Assembly: GCF_003663845.1 (NCBI RefSeq)
Contig: NZ_RCCA01000003.1
Coordinates: 62,001 to 126,000, forward strand
DNA: 64,000 nt
DNA from: Chryseobacterium sp. 7
Lineage (GTDB): Bacteria; Bacteroidota; Bacteroidia; Flavobacteriales; Weeksellaceae
Reading direction: 5' to 3'
Part shown: positions 7,826 through 15,510 of the stretch, piece after piece
Layout: every line of letters begins with the position of its first letter
How positions within the stretch are numbered: the first letter of the stretch is position 1
Made by a program: the position numbers and the translations under genes
Notes under the pieces: generated by a model
What the model saw: only the letters and a program-made list of their open reading frames with translations
Told to the model about the DNA's origin: nothing
The model's database searches: none

Positions 7826-9891
7826 TTTAAGGTATATTTTACTCCCAGAAATCCTCTGATTCCCTGCATCGGTGCATAGCCGTATGCCGTATCAAAAGTA
7901 TAATGATTAGGATTGTTGATGGGATCATCAACATGTTTATCAAATGGGTCAAATGGTCTCATCAAAGGGTCTTTAGGCCTGAAATTGAATAAATTTTTCA
8001 TCCCGCAATACACTTCAAATCCGGATTTAAAGCTCTTGGACACCTGAATATTAGCCAAAGAATAAAATGGTGAATACTCAGGGCGGTAATCGTTCACAAG
8101 AACAGGAAGCCTCATCGGTCCGTAAAACTGTCCTGTAAAGTCGATGGTCAGGTTATTCTCGAACTTATATGTCAGGTTATAGGTACCACTCCATTTCGGA
8201 GCATGCAGCTGCTGTGTTTTTTGATTTTCATTATCAAATTTCTGGTATACGTCCAGATAAGTTACTCCCAGATTAACACTCAAAGGAAACTGAAAACTAA
8301 AATCCACATTCAGGGAAGCTCCTCTTGAAATTCCGTATCCGTGAAGATTATCATAAATAATTTTATTGGGATCGGAATCAAAATCTCCTACGATTTTATT
8401 ACTGAAATAAGTATAAAATGCAGAAGCGTCTAGATTCACCATTCTGCTGCCTACAGGGATTTTCCAGATATAATTTAAATTTCCATTAATAGATCTTTCC
8501 GGTTTCAAATCAGATTTTACGACCACTTCCCTTGAGCCTGTCAATGCCGCATGATCTTCCGTAAATAAATTAACCACTCTGAATCCTGTTCCAAAGTTGA
8601 AACGTAAAGTGTGATATGGATTAGGATTAAATTTCCATGCAAACCTCGGTGAGTGTACGGAATGATGTACTTTATCATAATCATATCGGTAGCCAAGCAA
8701 TAACGTATTTTTATCATTGATTTCCCATTGATCCTGGATAAAAGCACCCCAGATAGGTGACTTCATCGGGGCATTAGTAATGCCGTCTGCTGCTAAAGTT
8801 CCCGGCGTATTGTCATCATAAAAAGTTCTTTTGAAAGTAAGTCCGGCAATAATATCATGTTTCCCGAAGCTTCTGTCCCAATACGTCTGTACAAAAGCTA
8901 CCTTTTGTGTAGCATTGAAAGGATTGGATCCATAAAAAGAGTTCTGATCATGATAATTGTAGGAAAACTGAGTCACAATATGTTCTTTCATCGGCCATTC
9001 ATACAATCCGAAAATCTCTGCTCTGTTGGTATAAATACTTTCTCCGTATACTTCGTCACTTCCGCGGTAAGATTTATTCCACTGCATTTCTCCCCCAAAA
9101 CGGTCTTCATACAAGTATCTCATCGCAAAACTTGCCTGCCTGTTTTCTTTTCTCTTAAAATTCCACTTGTTGAATACGGAAATTCTGCTTTGTAAAGTGG
9201 CATCTGTGAAATTATCTTTGTTCTGATCTATTCTTTCCTGAAAACTGAAATAATTTAAACTTAATAATGAGGCGGCATTTTTTCCTACATTGAATTTCGT
9301 AGAAAGATCAAGATTATTTTCAAACCAACTCGATGTCATCAGATCAATACTTAATTTAGGAGCGGTCAGTGCGTTTTTGGTGATAATATTAATCACTCCT
9401 CCCATCGCTTCCGAACCATAAATAGACGATGCAGGACCTTTCACAACCTCTATTCTGTCAACCAGACTATTCGGAATTCCACTTAGTCCATATACAGTAG
9501 AAAGTGAACTTACAATCGGCATTCCGTCAATCAGAATCATGGTATAAGGTCCTTCCAGTCCATTGATGTGAATATCCCCTGTATTACATACGGAACAGTT
9601 CAGCTGAGGTTTTACCCCGTTCACCATTGCAATGGCTTCAAAAATGCTGGGAGTAGGATTTTTCTGAAAAAATTTCTGACTGTAAATTTCTACTGCTACA
9701 GGACTTTTGGATCTGCTCATCGGTTTTATGGTACCGGTAACCACTACATCCTCGATGTTACTTGTCTTGAATTCCCTCTTCATAACTTTTGCAGAATCCT
9801 GACTCTTAGTCTGCTGTAAGCTCAAACTGTCCGTCTCCTGCGCAAAACAATAGGTTGATAAAAAAGTAATAGAAAATAATATTCGCTTCAT
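7822..9891 (-). CDS. TonB-dependent outer-membrane receptor with a CxxC motif in the plug
   Basis: 689 residues from the ATG at 9891 (MKRILFSITFLSTYCFAQ, a signal peptide); a longer frame to 9921 runs into the promoter. A TonB box-like segment (NIEDVVVTG, about 45-53) precedes a plug domain (GLEGPYTMILIDGMPI, RIEVVKGPASSIYGSEAMGGVINIIT) and a 22-strand-type barrel ending in aromatic Lys (GVKYTLK). Unusually, Cys99 and Cys102 form NCSVCNTGDI in the plug. No carboxypeptidase-like N-terminal domain and no SusD neighbour, so an iron, metal-chelate or cobalamin-type cargo is more likely than glycans. Substrate not determined. Confidence 0.88.
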   Translation of the reverse strand: MKRILFSITFLSTYCFAQETDSLSLQQTKSQDSAKVMKREFKTSNIEDVVVTGTIKPMSRSKSPVAVEIYSQKFFQKNPTPSIFEAIAMVNGVKPQLNCSVCNTGDIHINGLEGPYTMILIDGMPIVSSLSTVYGLSGIPNSLVDRIEVVKGPASSIYGSEAMGGVINIITKNALTAPKLSIDLMTSSWFENNLDLSTKFNVGKNAASLLSLNYFSFQERIDQNKDNFTDATLQSRISVFNKWNFKRKENRQASFAMRYLYEDRFGGEMQWNKSYRGSDEVYGESIYTNRAEIFGLYEWPMKEHIVTQFSYNYHDQNSFYGSNPFNATQKVAFVQTYWDRSFGKHDIIAGLTFKRTFYDDNTPGTLAADGITNAPMKSPIWGAFIQDQWEINDKNTLLLGYRYDYDKVHHSVHSPRFAWKFNPNPYHTLRFNFGTGFRVVNLFTEDHAALTGSREVVVKSDLKPERSINGNLNYIWKIPVGSRMVNLDASAFYTYFSNKIVGDFDSDPNKIIYDNLHGYGISRGASLNVDFSFQFPLSVNLGVTYLDVYQKFDNENQKTQQLHAPKWSGTYNLTYKFENNLTIDFTGQFYGPMRLPVLVNDYRPEYSPFYSLANIQVSKSFKSGFEVYCGMKNLFNFRPKDPLMRPFDPFDKHVDDPINNPNHYTFDTAYGYAPMQGIRGFLGVKYTLK

Positions 9892-9900
9892 GAAATTAAA

Positions 9901-9922
9901 ATTGTTAGACAAATCTAACAAT
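9901..9922. promoter_or_regulatory. Palindromic operator over the TonB receptor promoter
   Basis: Perfect 9-bp arms ATTGTTAGA / TCTAACAAT with a 4-base centre (CAAA). The dyad covers the -7 element of the receptor-thioredoxin operon, a position suited to repression. The TTAGA...TCTAA core resembles operators of metalloregulators of the DtxR/MntR type, but the regulator is not identified here. Confidence 0.6.
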
Positions 9923-9940
9923 TATTTTTCAAATACAAAA
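9910..9940 (-). promoter_or_regulatory. Promoter of the TonB receptor-thioredoxin operon
   Basis: On the minus strand TTTTG (9936-9940), an 18-bp spacer and TAGATTTG (9910-9917): an excellent match to the Bacteroidota housekeeping promoter. Confidence 0.7.
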
Positions 9941-9960
9941 CTTAATGCAAAAAATATAGA

Positions 9961-9992
9961 TTGAGTCAATTCATGAAAAATGATTAAATTTG
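9961..9992 (+). promoter_or_regulatory. Promoter of hmgA
   Basis: TTG (9961-9963), a 21-bp spacer and TAAATTTG (9985-9992), 22 bases before the hmgA start. Confidence 0.6.
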
Positions 9993-10014
9993 AGAAACTA
10001 CATATCAAAGTAAA

Positions 10015-11166
10015 ATGAGATATCATCAATCGGGAAATATCCCACCAAAAAGGCATACGATCTTTAAGTCTCCGGAAGATAAATTTTACTATGAGCAGCT
10101 TTTCGGTACAGAAGGCTTCCATGGTATTTCTTCTCTGTTATATCATATCCACCGCCCTACTCAGATTAAATCTATCGGCGAGCCGAAAGATGTCACTCCT
10201 AAAATCGCTGTGGAAAAAAATGTGGCTCCAAGAATGTTTAAGGGAATGAATGTAACTCCTGAAGACGATTTTATGGACAGCCGAAAAATCCTTTTGATGA
10301 ATAACGACCTGAAAATGGGATTGGCAAAGCCAAGAAAATCGATGGATTATTTCTACAAGAATGCAGAATGTGATGAGCTTTTGTATGTTCATAACGGAAC
10401 CGGAATTTTGAAAACATTTGTAGGAGATCTTGAATTTGTAACCGGAGATTATCTTATTATTCCGAGAGGAACCATTTATCAGGTGGAGCTGAAGTCTGAT
10501 GATACAGTCTTTTTTGTATTAGAAAGCCACTCTCCTATTTATACTCCGAAAAGATACAGAAATGAATTCGGGCAGCTATTGGAACATTCTCCGTTCTGTG
10601 AGAGAGATATGATTGCTCCTACTTACAAAGAACCCATAGATGAAAAAGGAGAATTCCTGATCAAAGTAAAAAAAGAAAACCAGATTACAGATTTTATCTA
10701 CGCAACACACCCGTTTGATGTAGTTGGCTGGGATGGCTATTTTTATCCTTATAAATTCAATATTAAAAACTTCGAACCCATTACCGGAAGAATTCACCAA
10801 CCGCCACCGGTTCACCAGAATTTTGAAGGACATAATTTCGTGGTATGCTCATTCTGTGCAAGAATGTATGATTATCATCCACAGGCAATTCCTGCACCAT
10901 ACAATCACTCCAACATTGATTCTGATGAGGTATTGTTTTACACAGAAGGTGATTTTATGAGCCGTAACCACATTGATTTGATGGACTTTACCCTTCACCC
11001 TGGAGGAATTGTGCACGGACCTCACCCAGGCGCTATGGAAAGAAGTATCGGTAAAAAATTCACGGAAGAATATGCCGTAATGGTAGACCCTTTCCGTCCT
11101 CTAAAAATTACAGAAGAAGCTTTAAAAGTAGAAGATCCTTCTTATAAAACTTCATGGTTGGAATAA
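10015..11166 (+). CDS. hmgA: Homogentisate 1,2-dioxygenase
   Basis: 383 residues. The enzyme opens the ring of homogentisate to 4-maleylacetoacetate using non-haem Fe(II) and O2, in tyrosine and phenylalanine breakdown. Family landmarks include MRYHQSGNIPPKRHT at the start, the cupin GTGILKTFVGDLEFVTGDYLIIPRGT, and the metal-site region DEVLFYTEGDFMSR ... GIVHGPHPGAMERSIG near 320-345. It is shorter than the fungal/human enzyme (about 440 aa), as is typical of bacterial homologues in this phylum. Monocistronic, with its own promoter and a strong terminator; hppD and fahA lie further downstream. Confidence 0.93.
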   Translation: MRYHQSGNIPPKRHTIFKSPEDKFYYEQLFGTEGFHGISSLLYHIHRPTQIKSIGEPKDVTPKIAVEKNVAPRMFKGMNVTPEDDFMDSRKILLMNNDLKMGLAKPRKSMDYFYKNAECDELLYVHNGTGILKTFVGDLEFVTGDYLIIPRGTIYQVELKSDDTVFFVLESHSPIYTPKRYRNEFGQLLEHSPFCERDMIAPTYKEPIDEKGEFLIKVKKENQITDFIYATHPFDVVGWDGYFYPYKFNIKNFEPITGRIHQPPPVHQNFEGHNFVVCSFCARMYDYHPQAIPAPYNHSNIDSDEVLFYTEGDFMSRNHIDLMDFTLHPGGIVHGPHPGAMERSIGKKFTEEYAVMVDPFRPLKITEEALKVEDPSYKTSWLE

Positions 11167-11205
11167 AACAGTAAAATTATCAAAAAAGTATTGCTGAATA
11201 TAGAG

Positions 11206-11244
11206 AAAAGACGCTTTAAATCCTTTATTTAAAGCGTCTTTTTT
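11206..11244 (+). terminator. Terminator of hmgA
   Basis: AAAAGACGCTTTAAA pairs with TTTAAAGCGTCTTTT across a 7-base loop and continues in T residues. Confidence 0.9.
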
Positions 11245-11246
11245 CG

Positions 11247-11254
11247 TAAATTTG
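11247..11254 (+). promoter_or_regulatory. -7 element for the first CoA-transferase gene
   Basis: TAAATTTG directly follows the T-run of the hmgA terminator, which occupies the -33 region; the CDS starts 84 bases later. Confidence 0.5.
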
Positions 11255-11337
11255 TGAGGTATGGTTACCATATTAACCATCATTATTTTTCATGACGCAT
11301 CCTAAGTAATGGTGGTTTAAAACAAAATCAATATTAC

Positions 11338-12849
11338 ATGTTAGAAAGAATCAGATTAGAAAGTCTACACGAAAAAGTTACTACAGCTGAAAATGCAGTA
11401 AAAATCATTAAAGACGGTATGACCATCGGGTCCAGCGGCTTTACAAAAGCAGGTGACAGCAAAGCGATTTTGCCAGCACTCGCAGAAAGAGGAAAAACAG
11501 AAGAACTGAAAGTCACTCTAATGACCGGAGCTTCATTAGGCCACGGTACAGACGGAAAGCTGGCAGAGGCCAATGTTTTGAAGAAAAGAATGCCGTTTCA
11601 GGTAGATCCTATCTTAAGAAACAAAATCAACAATGGTGAAATTCTCTTCATCGACCAGCATTTAAGTGAAAGTGCCGAACTTCTTCACACCAAAAATCTT
11701 CAAAGCATAGATGTAGCCATCATTGAAGCCGCCTATATTGAAAGAGACGGAAGCATTGTTCCAACTACGTCTGTAGGGAATTCAGTGACTTTTGCAGCTT
11801 TGGCTAAAAAAGTGATCATTGAAATCAACACCGAAGTTCCTGAAGAAGTCTACGGAATCCATGATATCTACCAGGCAGAAGATTATCCTTACAGAAATGT
11901 GATCCCAATTGTAGCTCCGTGGAACAAAATCGGGAGAAAAAGCATTCCTGTAGATCCTGAAAAAATTGAAGCCATTGTTTTTACCAACCGTAAAGACAGC
12001 CCGGCTGATATTGCAGAACCGGACGAAAAAACAACGGCCATTGCCAAGCACCTTCTTGCTTTCTTTGAGAATGAAGTTCTTTTAGGACGTCTTACAGACC
12101 GGTTGCTCCCTTTACAGGCAGGAATCGGTAAAGTTGCCAATGCTGTTCTTACAGGATTCAAAGACAGTAATTTTTATGACCTGACTATGTTTTCGGAAGT
12201 ACTACAGGACAGTACATTTGACCTCATAGATTCCGGTAAGCTAAGCTTTGCATCAGCATCTTCCATTACCGTTTCTCAGGAATGCTATGAAAGGGTTTTA
12301 GGAAACCTTTCAAAATATAAAGATAAATTTGTTTTAAGACCACAGAATATTTCCAATACACCTGGATTGATCAGAAGATTAGGAGTCATCGCCATCAATA
12401 CAGCCATTGAATTTGATATTTATGGAAACGTAAACTCCACCCATATCGGAGGAACAAAAATCATGAATGGAATTGGAGGTTCCGGAGACTTTGCAAGAAA
12501 TGCTTACTTAAGTATTTTTGTAACTCAGGCTGCTTCAAAAGGCAATAATATTTCCCACGTTCTTCCTATGGTTTCCCATACTGACCATACGGAGCATGAT
12601 GTAGATATTCTGGTAACAGATGTCGGGCTGGCTGACTTAAGAGGTCTGGCGCCAAGAGAAAGAGCACAGAAAATCATCGACAATTGTGTTCATCCGGATT
12701 ATAAGGAAGAACTACAATCTTATTTCGACAGAGCCTGTGAAAAAGGTGGCCATACTCCTCATCTATTGCAGGAAGCATTCAGCTGGCATTTACGATTTGC
12801 AGAAACCGGAAGCATGAAGCAGAAAACAGTTGTAGAAACGGCCAATTAA
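11338..12849 (+). CDS. Acetyl-CoA hydrolase/transferase family, probable succinyl-CoA:acetate CoA-transferase
   Basis: 503 residues, the length of the Cat1/AarC group of class I CoA-transferases (AarC is 505). Landmarks: GMTIGSSGFTKAGDSKAILPALAER near the start, TDRLLPLQAGIGKVANAVL, then LTMFSEVLQDSTFDLIDSG, in which Glu287 is the likely nucleophile by analogy with AarC Glu294. THIGGTKIMNGIGGSGDFARNAYLSIF and GLAPRERAQKIIDNCVHPDY complete the family pattern. The expected reaction moves CoA between succinyl-CoA and acetate. Its neighbour at 13067 is a second, more distant CoA-transferase. Exact acyl specificity is inferred. Confidence 0.87.
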   Translation: MLERIRLESLHEKVTTAENAVKIIKDGMTIGSSGFTKAGDSKAILPALAERGKTEELKVTLMTGASLGHGTDGKLAEANVLKKRMPFQVDPILRNKINNGEILFIDQHLSESAELLHTKNLQSIDVAIIEAAYIERDGSIVPTTSVGNSVTFAALAKKVIIEINTEVPEEVYGIHDIYQAEDYPYRNVIPIVAPWNKIGRKSIPVDPEKIEAIVFTNRKDSPADIAEPDEKTTAIAKHLLAFFENEVLLGRLTDRLLPLQAGIGKVANAVLTGFKDSNFYDLTMFSEVLQDSTFDLIDSGKLSFASASSITVSQECYERVLGNLSKYKDKFVLRPQNISNTPGLIRRLGVIAINTAIEFDIYGNVNSTHIGGTKIMNGIGGSGDFARNAYLSIFVTQAASKGNNISHVLPMVSHTDHTEHDVDILVTDVGLADLRGLAPRERAQKIIDNCVHPDYKEELQSYFDRACEKGGHTPHLLQEAFSWHLRFAETGSMKQKTVVETAN

Positions 12850-12872
12850 GATTTTTCATCAAAATAATAAAT

Positions 12873-12909
12873 AAAAAAGAACTGAATGCCAATGCATTCG
12901 GTTCTTTTT
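12873..12909 (+). terminator. Terminator of the first CoA-transferase gene
   Basis: AAAGAACTGAATGC pairs with GCATTCGGTTCTTT around a CAAT loop (one G:T pair), followed by TTTTTC. Confidence 0.88.
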
Positions 12910-12995
12910 CTTTGTAATACTAACTGTCTTATTTACATGACAAAAATCTGTATAATATACCCCCAATATTTATATAAATATAAAATTATAAAGAT

Positions 12996-13003
12996 TATCT
13001 TTG
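12996..13003 (+). promoter_or_regulatory. -7 element for the second CoA-transferase gene
   Basis: TATCTTTG matches TAnnTTTG; the CDS starts 63 bases downstream. The -33 element is not obvious. Confidence 0.5.
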
Positions 13004-13066
13004 AAAGAATAGAAGTATTTTATCAACTGTAAAGAATACTCTGAACACCCTTAAAAAAGACAAAAT

Positions 13067-14341
13067 ATGAATAATTACATCAGTGCAGAAGAAGCAATTT
13101 ATACGATAAAAAGTGGAAACCGCGTATTTTTCCATGGTAGTGCATGTACTCCCAATTATCTGATTGATGAGCTGGCAAGGCAGGCTAACCGTTTACAAAA
13201 TGTGGAGATGGTTTCCATTACCCAGCAGGGAAATGTAGAAATTGCAAAGCCTGAATACAAAGACAGTTTTTTCATTAATTCCTTATTTGTTTCCACTCCT
13301 GTGCGTGATGCCGTGAATTCTGACCGCGGAGATTTTGTTCCCGTTTTCTTAAGCGAAATTCCTATTTTATTCAGAAAAAATATACTGCCTCTTGATGTAG
13401 CTATCGTTACAGTTTCCCCTCCGGACAAACATGGTTTCTGTACCTTGGGAACTTCTGTAGACATTGCAAGAGCAGCGGTAGATACCGCAAAAATTATTGT
13501 AGCCATCGTCAATCCGAGAATGCCCAGAACCCATGGAGATGGGATGATCCATATCAGCAGAATTCATAAGCTGGTCTGGCATGAAGAAGAGCTTCCTACC
13601 GTAGATTATGGCTCCAAAGTAGGTCCTGAAGAAATGCTTGTAGGAAAAAACGTGGCTGAGCTTATCGAAGACAGATCTACCCTTCAGATGGGTATCGGGA
13701 CTATTCCTGATGCGGTACTGAAATGCCTTACCAATCACAAAGACCTGGGAATTCATACAGAAATGCTGAGCGATGGTGTTATTGATCTGATTCAGGATGA
13801 TGTAATCAACAACAAATACAAAGGCTACAACGATAATAAGACCATTACGAGCTTCTGCTTCGGAACCAGAAAACTTTACGATTATGTAGATGACAATACC
13901 GTATTTGCTTTCAGAGACGTAAGTGAAGTGAATTTTCCAATCAACATCATGAGAAACAAAAAAATGGTAGCCATCAATTCTGCCATTGAAATAGACCTTA
14001 CAGGACAGGTATGTGCAGATTCTATCGGAACCATGCAGTACAGCGGCATCGGGGGACAAATGGATTTTATGCGGGGTGCCGCTTTAAGTGATGACGGAAA
14101 ACCTATCATAGCCATTACCGCAAGAACGAAAAAAGGAATTTCCAGAATTGTTCCTTTTCTTAAACAGGGTGCCGGTGTAGTCACCACAAGAGGCCATATC
14201 CATTATGTCGTTACGGAGTATGGAACTGCTTATCTGTATGGTAAAAATCTCCGTCAAAGAGCACAGGAACTGATAAGCATTGCCCATCCGGATGACAGAG
14301 AAATGTTGGAAAGAGCAGCTTTTGAAAGGTTTAAACACTGA
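13067..14341 (+). CDS. Acetyl-CoA hydrolase/4-hydroxybutyrate CoA-transferase family protein
   Basis: 424 residues, the size of the 4-hydroxybutyrate/butyryl-CoA transferase branch rather than the ~500-residue Cat1 branch. Visible landmarks are VSPPDKHGFCTLGTSVD, TLQMGIGTIPDAVL, HTEMLSDGVIDLIQDD with Glu232 as the probable catalytic glutamate, and SGIGGQMDFMRGAALSDDGKPIIA. It transfers CoA between an acyl-CoA and a carboxylate such as acetate; the acyl group cannot be read from the sequence. It has its own promoter and is separated by a terminator from the first CoA-transferase. Confidence 0.85.
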   Translation: MNNYISAEEAIYTIKSGNRVFFHGSACTPNYLIDELARQANRLQNVEMVSITQQGNVEIAKPEYKDSFFINSLFVSTPVRDAVNSDRGDFVPVFLSEIPILFRKNILPLDVAIVTVSPPDKHGFCTLGTSVDIARAAVDTAKIIVAIVNPRMPRTHGDGMIHISRIHKLVWHEEELPTVDYGSKVGPEEMLVGKNVAELIEDRSTLQMGIGTIPDAVLKCLTNHKDLGIHTEMLSDGVIDLIQDDVINNKYKGYNDNKTITSFCFGTRKLYDYVDDNTVFAFRDVSEVNFPINIMRNKKMVAINSAIEIDLTGQVCADSIGTMQYSGIGGQMDFMRGAALSDDGKPIIAITARTKKGISRIVPFLKQGAGVVTTRGHIHYVVTEYGTAYLYGKNLRQRAQELISIAHPDDREMLERAAFERFKH

Positions 14342-14424
14342 TAATCAAACCATAAAGATTTTAAAATTCATTTCAATGTGAAAACTTAAAATAAATTTTG
14401 AAATCAACATCAAAAAAACATACG

Positions 14425-14440
14425 AAAATATTAATATTTT
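14425..14440. promoter_or_regulatory. 16-bp perfect palindrome upstream of the 14480 gene
   Basis: AAAATATTAATATTTT is self-complementary and ends 5 bases before the -7 element at 14446, so it occupies the region a repressor or the gene's own product could bind. AT-rich palindromes also arise by chance. Confidence 0.4.
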
Positions 14441-14445
14441 GGCAG

Positions 14446-14453
14446 TATATTTG
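14446..14453 (+). promoter_or_regulatory. -7 element of the 14480 gene
   Basis: TATATTTG matches TAnnTTTG, 26 bases before the proposed TTG start. Confidence 0.5.
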
Positions 14454-14479
14454 ATAAAACTCATTCAAAAACAAGGAAA

Positions 14480-15271
14480 TTGAAAACTATATATAATTCG
14501 ATACGAGACGAGGTTGTAAAGCATTCGAAGGTAAGGAATTCTGTTTTGGGGAATGTGAGTGAATGGAAGAGAAGCCATTATATTATTCTTTCCGAAATCA
14601 TCAAAGATGAACTCTCTGAAGCCGAAGAGCTGAAAGGAGGCAAAAAATTTGAAATCGGAAATACCATTTCCCATGTTACCCTTCAGCGTTTTTTTGAAAA
14701 CGATTACCAGGATAAAACCCACAGTGATTTAAGATTTTTAAAAACATTAGATAAAATCTGCATCTTCTTAGGATATAAAGACCTTAATGATTACATTCTT
14801 ACCGTCAGATACAAAAAACAGGACGATGATGAAAATGATGACCAGTCATACCTTACCAAAATGGTGTATGATTACTGTGCCTCAGCTTTTGAATTCTATA
14901 AACTATTCCCCACACACAATACAGAACTTTTAAAAGATTTGGTATTTGATGATTCCCCTTTCCTGGAAAGAGCATCACAATTCAGTAAAGAACTGTGTGA
15001 CAGGGATTTTCATTTGGTGACCAAAAACAACAGATCCAATTATGAGGTCTTTGATATTCATATTGTTACAGATGAACCGGACAAAAAAATATTAGAATCT
15101 CAGGAATTCTGGAATCTTCTGTTCAAAGTAGGAGAAACCGGAGAAGAGCATTTTGTGAATCAGCTGAGTACTCAGATTTATTTTATCCGAAAAATAAATG
15201 ACACCTGGAAGATTTGGGATAATTACAATCCTGATGCAGGAATGTTGAATAAAAGAATTGAAACAGTCTGA
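14480..15271 (+). CDS. Uncharacterised protein with a helix-rich, possibly DNA-binding N-terminus
   Basis: 263 residues, start TTG at 14480 preceded by AAGGA-like bases; no nearby in-frame ATG preserves the N-terminus. The segment GNTISHVTLQRFFEND ... LRFLKTLDKICIFLGYKDLNDYI (about 55-105) follows the pattern 'IS..TL.R.F ... TLD.L..FLGY.D...F' common in putative regulators of Flavobacteriia. The C-terminal half (about 130-263) alternates strands and aromatic residues like an NTF2/SnoaL-type ligand domain, but no motif proves it. Single gene with its own promoter; a regulatory role is inferred only. Confidence 0.6.
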   Translation: MKTIYNSIRDEVVKHSKVRNSVLGNVSEWKRSHYIILSEIIKDELSEAEELKGGKKFEIGNTISHVTLQRFFENDYQDKTHSDLRFLKTLDKICIFLGYKDLNDYILTVRYKKQDDDENDDQSYLTKMVYDYCASAFEFYKLFPTHNTELLKDLVFDDSPFLERASQFSKELCDRDFHLVTKNNRSNYEVFDIHIVTDEPDKKILESQEFWNLLFKVGETGEEHFVNQLSTQIYFIRKINDTWKIWDNYNPDAGMLNKRIETV

Positions 15272-15279
15272 AAAATTAA

Positions 15280-15308
15280 GAAAGCCGTAGAGAATCTCTG
15301 CGGCTTTC
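15280..15308 (+). terminator. Stem-loop after the 14480 gene
   Basis: GAAAGCCGTAGAGA pairs with TCTCTGCGGCTTTC (one mismatch). The following bases are not a good T-run, so termination may be inefficient. Confidence 0.55.
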
Positions 15309-15369
15309 ATGTTTCGAAATATTTTTTTCACTTGTCTTTTGTATTACAAATGTAAGTAGCCCATTTGAG

Positions 15370-15396
15370 ACTTAAGAAACTTAAATATACTTAAGT
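15370..15396. promoter_or_regulatory. Three phased ACTTAA repeats upstream of hppD
   Basis: ACTTAA occurs at 15370, 15379 and 15389, i.e. every 9-10 bp, the last as ACTTAAGT. A related inverted pair ACTTAA...TTAAGT lies at 18641-18658 in front of the flavin reductase gene. A shared operator is a hypothesis. Confidence 0.4.
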
Positions 15397-15510
15397 AAAC
15401 TCTTTTTTAATTTTATGTTAAATATATTCAATGAATCCGCGGGAATATTTTCGCCATATCTAAGAATTTTGTAATTTGCATACCAATAAAATAAAAGTAA
15501 AAGAGAAAAT

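Noticed and set aside
13367..14059. 230-residue minus-strand frame inside the second CoA-transferase gene
   Set aside because: Length alone is not evidence; the plus-strand frame is a clear enzyme and the antisense protein shows no motif.
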